This document shows, one piece after another, positions 5,702 to 13,700 of a stretch of 13,725 nucleotides of DNA. Source of the stretch: CAZNRY01 sp964575675. Its GTDB lineage: Bacteria; Eisenbacteria; RBG-16-71-46; CAIMUX01; VGJL01. Position numbers and translations under genes: made by a program. Positions within the stretch are counted from its first letter, which is position 1, and each line of letters begins with the position of its first letter. The notes beneath the pieces are model-generated. The model saw nothing but the letters and a program-made list of their open reading frames with translations, did no database searches and had not been told where the DNA came from. The DNA is taken from the NCBI GenBank assembly GCA_964575675.1, contig CAZNRY010000112.1, positions 1 through 13,725 on the forward strand. Direction: 5' to 3'.

Positions 5702-6322
5702 TCAGCGAGCGGCAGCCGAACGGAAGTAGAAGTCGAGCATCGCGCTCAGTGGTGCCGGATCCCGCCGCAGCCTGCTCCGAAGCGCTGCGCCTTCCCAGCA
5801 GTCGACCAGCAGGCTCGCCATGTGGTGGACATCGGAATCGGCTGGGATGTCGCCTCTTTGCCTCGCCTCGTCCAGGCAGACGGCCATACGGTCGGCGATC
5901 TTGGAGAAGCACTCGTCGATCTTGCTCCGGAAGACATCGCTCACGCCCGATAGTTCCTGTCCGAGTCCGCCCAGCAGGCAACCCATGTAGCCCTCTGTCT
6001 GATAGTGCTGCTGCGTCATCTCGAAGAAGCGACGCACTCGATCGAGCGGCAGCCGACCCTGGTCACCGAGGCAGGCGTCGAGGTCCGCATGGCCTCCCCC
6101 CATATACTGATCGATGACCTGGAGCGCGAAGTCCTCCTTGTCCTTGAAGTGGTGATAGAAGGAGCCCTTCGGGATACGCGTGGCCTTCAGGAGGGCCTGG
6201 ACACCCATGCCGTTGTAGCCATGTTCCAGAAGCATGGCCAAGCCGGCATTGAGGAGGCGCTGCTTGGTCGAATGCGTCATTCGGGATGGCGCGGCGGCGC
6301 GCACGCCGGTCCTCTCAGACAT
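5702..6322 (-). CDS. TetR-family repressor, NemR-like
   Basis: A 206-residue TetR regulator. The DNA-binding domain is at about 15-65 (TKQRLLNAGLAMLLEHGYNGMGVQALLKATRIPKGSFYHHF, given by its ends; helix-turn-helix near 38-57). The C-terminal ligand domain resembles the NemR group, including a Cys at 115 in GYMGCLLGG that aligns with the position I recall as the reactive Cys106 of E. coli NemR. It has further Cys residues at 84, 138, 149 and 175. The gene follows the cupin gene by 35 bp on the same strand and probably shares its promoter, whose 24-bp palindrome at 6777-6800 has the expected operator form. Neither Met1 (6322) nor Met15 (6280) has a clear Shine-Dalgarno site; translational coupling is possible. 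Family certain, ligand unknown. Confidence 0.87.
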   Translation of the reverse strand: MSERTGVRAAAPSRMTHSTKQRLLNAGLAMLLEHGYNGMGVQALLKATRIPKGSFYHHFKDKEDFALQVIDQYMGGGHADLDACLGDQGRLPLDRVRRFFEMTQQHYQTEGYMGCLLGGLGQELSGVSDVFRSKIDECFSKIADRMAVCLDEARQRGDIPADSDVHHMASLLVDCWEGAALRSRLRRDPAPLSAMLDFYFRSAAAR

Positions 6323-6357
6323 CGACCATGCGCGCCGCGCCCAGATTCCAAAACGAG

Positions 6358-6744
6358 CTAACCCTTCACCTTCGCGATCATGTGCTGGATGACGTGACTG
6401 TGCTCTCGCTGGGGACTGAACATGACGATCTCCGCGTCAGCGTCGACCCTCACATTGTGCCCGGGAGGCCAGTAGAACAGGTCACTCGCATTGACCGTCT
6501 CGCGGGCGCCTTTCGCATCGGTCGTGGTGACCTGCCCGCGCAGGACGTAGCCCCAGTGGGGACACTGGCAGAGATCGCCTTCCAGTCCCTGAAAGAGCGG
6601 GGTGGTATCGACCCCCGCGGAGAGGGTGAAATACTCGCCGCTAATCGTGCCGAACCCGCCTGCGTCGCCAAAGTTTTTCCGCTGACGGATCACGGCACCC
6701 GGAATCTCCAGCTGAACGTCGACCTTATCCTTCTCTACCCGCAT
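6358..6744 (-). CDS. Single-domain cupin protein
   Basis: A 128-residue small beta-barrel cupin. Motif 1 is reduced (CPHWGYVLRG, with His63 the only histidine) and motif 2 reads DLFYWPPGHN (His96), so the usual metal site is incomplete but two His and two nearby Cys (59, 61) remain. The ATG at 6744 is chosen because GAGGAG stands eight bases upstream; the frame runs open to 6918 but would cross the promoter and operator. The gene has a well-formed promoter and TetR operator and precedes the TetR gene by 35 bp. By analogy with NemR-controlled genes it may respond to reactive electrophiles, but this is inference; the substrate is unknown. Confidence 0.85.
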   Translation of the reverse strand: MRVEKDKVDVQLEIPGAVIRQRKNFGDAGGFGTISGEYFTLSAGVDTTPLFQGLEGDLCQCPHWGYVLRGQVTTTDAKGARETVNASDLFYWPPGHNVRVDADAEIVMFSPQREHSHVIQHMIAKVKG

Positions 6745-6776
6745 GGTAGTTTCTCCTCTTCCAAGTTGGTGTTTCT

Positions 6777-6800
6777 CGACTAGACCAATCGGTCTAGTCG
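6777..6800. promoter_or_regulatory. TetR/NemR-type operator, 24-bp perfect palindrome
   Basis: Arms CGACTAGACC (6777-6786) and GGTCTAGTCG (6791-6800) are exact reverse complements around a 4-base centre, AATC. The core TAGACC-N4-GGTCTA is the form I recall for NemR-like TetR repressors. It sits just downstream of the -10 box at 6808-6803, covering the expected transcription start, a place where a bound repressor blocks initiation. Confidence 0.85.
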
Positions 6801-6802
6801 TT

Positions 6803-6830
6803 AGATTACACCCTGTCCCGAGGTTGTCAA
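6803..6830 (-). promoter_or_regulatory. Promoter of the cupin-TetR operon
   Basis: On the minus strand a perfect -35 TTGACA (6830-6825) is followed after 16 bases by TAATCT (6808-6803), a moderate -10. Transcription should begin inside the palindrome at 6777-6800 and give a leader of about 50 bases with the Shine-Dalgarno GAGGAG. Confidence 0.7.
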
Positions 6831-6866
6831 GGCCGTGTTCCGACGGACCGGGTGGGGTTCGGGCAC

Positions 6867-6890
6867 CGGCTGGAGAGGGGTCTCCGGCCG
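6867..6890 (-). terminator. Hairpin downstream of the mazF-like gene
   Basis: CGGCTGGAGA (6867-6876), GGGG loop, TCTCCGGCCG (6881-6890): a 10-bp GC-rich stem with one wobble. It starts 15 bp after the mazF-like stop and before the cupin promoter. There is no T-run, so it is only terminator-like. The truncated copy at 5412 lacks it. Confidence 0.4.
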
Positions 6891-6900
6891 CGAGGATGGA

Positions 6901-7164
6901 GGACTCAGGCGGCGCCAAGCGAGAGGACGAGCCGCAGGCCCGCGTCCAAAGCGGCGAGCTGTCGCGCGGGCAGCCGTTTGATCCGCTCCGCGAGGACCGA
7001 CCGATCCAGCGTGATGAGTTGGGAGACGTTTACGACCGACTCCTTCGGCAAACCGCTCTGGGCTCGAGAGAGACTGAAGTTCCCCGGCGCCTCGGCGAGC
7101 TTGAGATTGGACGTGATCGCGGCCACGATGACCGTCTGAATCCTGCTGCGGTTGAACGCGTCCG
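6901..7164 (-). repeat. 264-bp direct repeat shared by the two mazF copies
   Basis: The 3' part of the intact mazF gene, partner of 5412-5675 at offset 1489 bp, same orientation and without gaps. The last 43 bp at the upstream end are identical in both. The pair encloses the cupin-TetR operon. Confidence 0.87.
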
Positions 7165-7270
7165 ACTGAACCACGACTACGGGCCTTCGGTATCCGGCCT
7201 CGGAGCCTTTCGGCGCAGGTAGCCCCGCCCACCAGACTTCGCCGCGCTGCATTGCATTTCCTTGCCGCAT
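6905..7270 (-). CDS. mazF: MazF/PemK-family endoribonuclease toxin
   Basis: A 121-residue toxin that should cleave mRNA. Family features in order: MQRGEVWWAGLP (7-18), the GYRRPVVVVQSD strand (26-38) with the likely catalytic Arg, AITSNL (51-56) with the likely catalytic Thr53, then SGLPKESVVNVSQLITLD and the C-terminal helix. The ATG at 7270 overlaps the antitoxin stop as TGATG and has GAGGA six bases upstream; ATGs at 7276 and 7252 are alternatives, the latter with AAGGAA upstream. It is co-transcribed with the RHH antitoxin just upstream, so the pair looks intact and active. A 5'-truncated relative lies 1.5 kb away at 5412-5675. Confidence 0.9.
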   Translation of the reverse strand: MRQGNAMQRGEVWWAGLPAPKGSEAGYRRPVVVVQSDAFNRSRIQTVIVAAITSNLKLAEAPGNFSLSRAQSGLPKESVVNVSQLITLDRSVLAERIKRLPARQLAALDAGLRLVLSLGAA

Positions 7271-7512
7271 CACCATTCCTCGCCAGAGATGGTTGTGCTC
7301 TGCAGCTGCCCAAGGATCGGATCCAGGCGGGACTCCTGATTCTCATCCGCGTAGAGGCGGTCGAGCCCCTCGGTCACGCCGATGGTCCCGTGACGATCGA
7401 GGAACTCCCGAAGCGCCGTCTGGTAAAGCCGGCTCCTGGAAATCCCGAGCCGCATCGCGAGACGATCAGCGGCGGAGAAGAGCGAATCCGGGATGGATAT
7501 GGCGGTTTTCAT
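7270..7512 (-). CDS. mazE: Ribbon-helix-helix antitoxin (MazE-like)
   Basis: An 80-residue antitoxin. Residues 1-45 form a ribbon-helix-helix DNA-binding fold (MKTAISIPDSLFSAADRLAMRLGISRSRLYQTALREFL, the beta strand at 2-8 and two helices), of the CopG-like type paired with MazF toxins. Residues 46-80 are acidic and probably thread onto the toxin. It precedes mazF by a one-base overlap (TGATG). No Shine-Dalgarno site is visible before its ATG, and the promoter at 7519-7546 would place the first transcribed base at or next to the A of ATG, suggesting leaderless translation. An imperfect palindrome in the promoter is the likely autoregulatory site. Confidence 0.88.
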   Translation of the reverse strand: MKTAISIPDSLFSAADRLAMRLGISRSRLYQTALREFLDRHGTIGVTEGLDRLYADENQESRLDPILGQLQSTTISGEEW

Positions 7513-7518
7513 GATGTG

Positions 7519-7546
7519 AGTATAACTCGTGTCATACCTCGGTCAA
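7519..7546 (-). promoter_or_regulatory. Promoter and operator of the mazEF-like pair
   Basis: On the minus strand TTGACC (7546-7541), a 16-base spacer and TATACT (7524-7519) form a near-consensus promoter. The spacer and -10 contain an 18-bp imperfect palindrome (7520-7537, 14 of 18 positions symmetrical: GTAT at one end, ATAC at the other), a plausible site for the RHH antitoxin. The start codon begins at 7512, seven bases after the -10. Confidence 0.75.
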
Positions 7547-7772
7547 TGGATGATTGAAATCGCGCGGGAGGCTGTTCCGATCACGCGGAACGAGGAGAGA
7601 AGCCAACTGCGAGCCAGCCGACGGTGAGATGAGACGGCCAGAGGAAGACGCTCGATCGACGCGACAAGAAGCGATTCCGACGATCAAGACGAATCGCATC
7701 ATCCACGCCGGGCTTGCCCGGACGCTCGCGGGGCGCAGAATTGCGATTCTCTCTGGGCCAGGAGAACCCCCT
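7547..7772. other. Intergenic region after the large helicase gene
   Basis: No gene seen. It holds small inverted repeats: GTTCCG/CGGAAC at 7574-7591, GCGATTC/GAATCGC at 7671-7697, and CCGGG-CTTG-CCCGG at 7708-7721. The last lies about 50 bp past the stop of the large gene on the minus strand. None is followed by a T-run. Confidence 0.4.
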
Positions 7773-10700
7773 TTAACTCCCTTCCTCCCGAATCGTGAGC
7801 ATTTCCCCGTTTCTAACAGCCAGGCCCCTCTGGACCAGAAGCTCGATTCCGGCCTGCATGCGGTACGTGACGATCCGACCCGACCTTCGAAAGCCGAAGA
7901 GACGAGCTGTCCCTCGGAGGACGTCGTCCTCCGGCGCACTGATGTTCTCCCGCAGTACGGAGAGCGCGCCGTTCGCGAGCTCCTGCAAGGGCAGGTCCTC
8001 GGGGTTGCGAGCCGACATCGGATCGTCACCCGGAACACGGAACACTGCATACGCCGCGGGATCGACGCCGCTAGGCCAAAGGAATGTGCCTGCCTCCGAG
8101 GACTCGATGATGATGTCGGTCCCTCTGATGAGAGACAGCACGCGCTTCGTCGCCTTCTCGTGAATCCGGTCCAGATCCCAGTGAGATGCGACACGCCGTG
8201 TGGCGAGCTCGAGGCTAACTGGGCCCTCGTGCTGGACCACGAGGATTGCCTTCTGCCGTATGAGGTAATTCGATGAGGGCTCATAGAATTCGACCTGCGA
8301 TCCTACAATCAGCTTCGTCGGGAATGCAGAGTAGACGATGGCGTCGGGCCTCTGAGGCGACAGAGGAGCGGCGACCGGAGTTGCGGGCGCAGGCGTCGAT
8401 GGCGCCATGGAGGCAATCTTGCTGCCAGTCGGCGCGACGTTGTCTGCATTGGTCGCACTCTTGCTCGACGCATCTGCGCCGGGCGCTCCGGCGTTGCTTG
8501 CATCCGCCCCGGCCGCACTCTTGCTCCGCGCATCTGCGCCGGCCCCATCCGCGCTACCCGCACCCGCCCCGACCCCACCGCCTTCCCCCACCTGCACGGG
8601 CGGCCGCTTAGCCGCCGACTTGGCCACGTGGAGCGCCCCCTCCAGCTTGGCGATCTCCTTCTGCGGATCTGTCCACCAATCCGTCGACCAGATCCGGTGA
8701 AGTTGCCAGTCCAAGCCTCGGAGGACCCCCTCACGGAGTTTGTCCCGGTCGCGGGCTGTCTTCGCGCGGTGGTAGTTGGCGCCGTCGCACTCGACCCCGA
8801 GCAGGTAGCGTCCCGGCGCCTCCGGGTCCACAACTGCCAGGTCGATCCGGTACTTGGCACATCCAACCTGCTTGTGGACCTCCCAGCCCTTGACTACCAG
8901 GGCATCGTAGACCGCGCTCTCAAACGGCGATTCAGACTCGCCGCCGGCCTCATTTGTCACCGCGCCGGCGATCGCGGACATCCCACGGGAAGCGTATTCG
9001 AGGAACCGCTTGAGGTCGGCGACACCTCTTGCTCGCGTCTTCGTCAGGTCGATCTGGTCGGCCTTCAGCGTCGAGAAGACGATCACCTCCCTGCGTGCCC
9101 GCGTAATCGCCACATTGAGTCGACGCTCACCACCCTCCCGGTTCATTGGACCGAAGTTCATGGCCACCCGACCCGCGAGATCCGGTCCGTAGCAGATCGA
9201 GAACAGGATCACGTCCCTCTCGTCTCCCTGGACGTTCTCGAGGTTCTTGACGAACACGCGCTCCGGATGGTCTTCGGCGAAGTAGGCATCGACGTCCGGG
9301 TGATCCTGTCGCGCCTTCTCGAGAAGGTTCTCGATCAAGGTCTGTTGAACCTGGCTGAACGCGACCACCCCGATCGACCACATCCGGCGCTCCGGATCCC
9401 GCAGGCGCTGGAGAATCTCGGTGACGATCGCATCCGCCTCTCCCCTGTTCGTAGCGGACTTTCCTCGGTCATACACGCCGCTCGCAACGCTGCGGAGCGA
9501 TACGCCCATTCCATCGCGGTAGGGCGAGGGGAACGTGAGGAGCCGGTTCTCGTAGTAGTAGTAGTTGCTGAAGGCGATCAGGCTCTCGTGACGACTGCGG
9601 TAGTGCCAGTTGAGCGCGAGCCAGGGAAGGCGGGCGCTCATGCAGTCATCGAGAATGCTCTCGAGGTCTTCAACCCCCTCAGGCTCAGCGTCCTCCCCCT
9701 CCTCACTGTCGAGACGCTGGAAGAAATTGGTGGGCGGAAGTTGCTTCGGATCCCCGACGATCACTGCCTGCTTCCCTCTTGCGATCGCGCCGACGGCGTC
9801 CCAGACGGGGATCTGCGATGCCTCGTCAAAGACGATGATGTCGAATGGCGGGTAGGTGGCATCGAGGTACTGGGCTATCGACAAGGGACTCATGAGAACG
9901 CAGGGTTTCAAGCGAGGCAACAGGTTGGGGAGCGTCTGAAAGATCTTCCGCACCGATAGGTGGCGGCGCTTCTTCGCAATCTCGCGCTTGAGGATCCCGA
10001 TCTCCGAATTCGGCAGATCGTTCACTCCCGACGCGGGAATCTTCGCCGCCAGGCGGGCGCTGGCGATCTGGCGCGTCAGTTTCATGTACTGATCATCCAG
10101 ATCGCGGAACTGCTGAATCCTCCGCTCGTGTTCGGGGCTGAAGAACTGCGACAAGATCGGTTCGCCACTCACGACCGCCGCGAGCCACCACTCGTAGTAG
10201 CCGCGCTCAAAGGCGTCCGGCAGGTCGCGAGCCTGGCACGACCCACTCTCGTGAGCCGTCACCAGTGGCTCGAGATTCGCGCGAATGGCATCCTCGCGAA
10301 TCCTTCTCCATGCACACCAGTTGCGGAGACTGGGCATGGAAGAGGACCAACCATCCGCCCTTCGCTTGGCGGTCTCGATGGAACCCGGATCGGTGTTCTT
10401 CCCCCAGACTGATTCCGCATCACAATCGAGCAACGTGCCCACACGCTCTCGCTGCTGAAGGAAAGCCGCGTGGGCCGACCTGAAAGCAGTCAACCCCTCA
10501 GCGATCGCTCCTCCCGAGGAGAGCGCGGCCCGATCTGCGGCCAGGATCGCGGACCAGCGCGATCTCAGTTCCGTTGCCTGTTCGGGACGCCCTGAACCGA
10601 TCTTCTCAGCAAGGGCGCGGAGTCGATCGACCCACGTTCCAAGGCCCTCGAGACCCTCCCAGTCGGCCTCTCCCTGTGCCCACAAGGAGCCGAGCATGCC

Positions 10701-13700
10701 GCGAGCCTTGTCACCAGCCTGCACGAGGGCCTGCTCTTCGGAGCGCAGGGATTGCGCGGTTTGGATGATCTCGGGGATCTCCGCAGTGCTCGGCGCCTCG
10801 CGTTTCAACGAGACTGTCTTGAGCGCGCCACGGACACCCCGACGTCTCCACCAGGAAAGAGGCCACGAGGATCTGCCCGCCCACTCGAATCGTTCTTTCA
10901 GGGCATCGAGATCGAGGGACACGACCGCCGGAGCAAACCGCGCGTAGACCGTTTTCCGCAGGGAATCGCGACGGCGCCCGTGATCAATCCAGCTCTGGAG
11001 TTCTTCCCGAACCGGCTTCCAGTCCGGCGTGGTCACGAGCTCTGCCGGCAAAACAGGGGCTTCGAGGAACAGGGCCGCCAGATCATCCATCCGGCCCAAG
11101 TCGTCAGGAGACCAGCCGGCGTTGCTCAGCGAGAACTCGCTCGAGACGCCCTCCGCGCTTCTCTCGAGCACGTCGGTGGCCGCCTTGAAGACCCCGATGG
11201 CCGCACCCACCTCTTGCTCCCAGATCGGCGTCCACTCGGCCCGGCGCACCCCCGACCAGGGATTCTCCGGGACGTTTCCGAGCACGCTACTCGCCGTCTT
11301 CAATCGCTGAACCGTTTCTCTAAGGCCGGCGAGTTGCTCCGGACTCAGCGCATCCGGCGAATCCCAGCGGAGCGCGACGCGTGGTGTGTCCCGCAGTCCG
11401 ATCAGGTGGGATGTGGCCTGGAAGACGGTTTCACCGGTGCCTCGTCGCTTGTGGATTGCCTGCGCATACGCATCGAGCTCGCGGCGGAGACCTTCGAGCC
11501 GCCTTGCTTCCCGCTCCCAGCTCTCCGGCGCAACGGCCCCCCACGCCCGCAAAGCATGGTCGAGCTGAGAGAGAACCTCCTGTTTGCTCGCCTTGTTCGA
11601 GTGCAACTCGAGGCAATGTTGCCCGAGACCAACCTTCTGGAGCCGGTCATGGACAACGTTGAGCGCCGCCATCTTCTCGGAGGCGAAGAGCACCGACTTC
11701 CCGAGGGATAGACAGTGAACGATGATGTTGGTGATGGTCTGGGACTTCCCGGTGCCCGGCGGCCCTTCCAGGACGAAGGACCGGCCGTCCGCGGCCGCAT
11801 AGACCGCGGCGAGCTGCGATGCGTCGGCCGGCAACGGGCAGAAGGTCTCCACGAGCGACCGGTCCTCGTCCAGGCGATCGGAATCGGGGAAGGGACCACG
11901 AGGGTCGAACGCGTCGTTGGGGTGGTTTACGAGGTGGTCGACGATCTCGTTCTTCAGCAAGTCATCGACTCGCACGGAGAGATCCCGCCACATGAGGAAC
12001 TTCGCGAACGAGAAGATCCCGATCTGCACGGTTTCGAGAACATCCCATCGGTCGATGTCGCGGATCGCCTGGCGGATTGTGTGTAGAACCAACTGGACGT
12101 TCACGCCCGACTCATCCTCGGGAAGTGGATCGATGCCGGGAATCGTGACCTCGAAATCCTGGCGGAGCATCTCGATCAGCGTCACGTTGAGCCGAGGTTC
12201 CTCGTCCCCCAATCGCAAGGTGAACCCTTCATTGATTGACCCTCGATGGATCTCCAGGGGAACCAGGAGGATCGGCGCCAACCGCCGCGTACTGCTTTGG
12301 TGAGTCTCGTACCAGGACAAAAAGCCAAGGGCGAGATAGAGCGCGCTCGCGCCCCCCTCTTCCATCCCGGTCTGGGCGGCGCGATAGACCTCGAGCAGAC
12401 GACGCGCGAGTTCCTCCTGCGTGAGATTCGTATAGAGGCGCCGGGACTGCATTTCCGCCGTGAGGAAGGTCCGGGTCGCGTCGTCGCCGGTGCGGCGAGC
12501 AAAGGCCTCGGGATCACGCGGATCATCTCTCGTGAATTCTTTCGGGCGGGACTGGACCCGGAAGCCCACGCCATCCGCAAGAGCGTCTTCCATCTTCGCG
12601 ATATCAGGGCACAGGATCGCGATCGTCTTCTTGGTCTCTCGGAAGTTGAGCAGTCGATTTCGCAGAGACAGATCCAACAGCTTTCGCCTCCACCGATCGA
12701 GGCGAGTCTCCGCCGTCTCCGCCGCATCTCCCTCCGGCTTGCCGGGAGGCGGCTCAAGAACCGGGATACCAACGGGTCGGGGCTCGACGGGCGAATCGGA
12801 AGCATCGGTTCCGACCGCAGCCGGAATGGCACCCACACCGGTCATCTCAGGGAGAGGTCGAATCAGGGCCTTCCGGCATCGCTTGATGTCGATCGCGCAC
12901 TGGAACGCGTCCGGATCGGTCAGATGCTGTTTGCCTCGCTGCACCGCTTGCTCGAACGACAGGGACGGCCGCACCGTGACGCAAGTCGGGTCGAAGACGG
13001 CGATTTCGCCCAGATCGACCCGCTTCCTGATCCGAAGCGGCTCCGCAATCACAGGCTCCGGGAAGCACTCCTCCTGCAGCCATAGGCCTGAGAACGCGTG
13101 GCTCTCGAGGATCACCAACAACGGATTGAGCCCTACCTGTTCCAGGCAGGCCGCCGCAAGGACCGCGAGGTCGAGGCAGGTGGCCATGCGCGCCTCCGCA
13201 ATGCGATCGGGGAGGCGAATCTTCTGGCCTTCCTTCTCGAAGCTCGCGGGCGGGTTGATGTACGTCAGGTCAAGGCGCTGAATGGCCGTGTAGACGGCTC
13301 CAGCCATCGCATAGACGCGCTTCGGGTCCTTGCTTTGATAGCCCGAGAGGGACGGATCCCCGTCCGGCGTCCAGGTCAGCAGGATGTCCGCGGCATCGCG
13401 GAGGATTCGTTCTATGACGGGATGATTGGGCGTCACGAAGGCCGCGATAATCTCCGGCAGGGATGAGAGCCCACCCCATTCATCGCGGGCGAGGAGATCG
13501 ACAGGCATCTCTCGCTCAACGAGCCGGCTCTGCCCCTGATGGACCTCGAAGTGGAGGAGGCCACGGACCCGCTCGGTCAGCCTCCCGAGATACCCAGGCG
13601 ACAGGTTCAGATCGATCGAATCCAACCTGTAGGAAGTGCCCGGCGCCACAGCAGCGATGCGCGTCTCCCACTGCGTCGCGAATTCCGGCTCCGGCAGAAT

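Noticed and set aside
6745..6918. N-terminal extension of the cupin frame
   Set aside because: It would run through the TTGACA promoter and the 24-bp operator; a good GAGGAG site supports the start at 6744.
7574..7721. Intrinsic terminators in the region after the large gene
   Set aside because: The hairpins have short stems and no T-run on either strand; they are reported only as small inverted repeats.
8628..9959. 443-codon plus-strand open frame, and similar ones at 10752-11711 and 12246-13085
   Set aside because: All lie antisense to the large helicase gene, whose minus-strand frame carries clear motifs. The plus-strand translations look like GC-rich shadow frames with no recognisable domain.
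13647..13649. GTG at 13649 as the true start of the large gene
   Set aside because: The 25 codons upstream to the window edge are open and encode sequence that continues the domain, and no ribosome binding site precedes the GTG. The gene is treated as partial.
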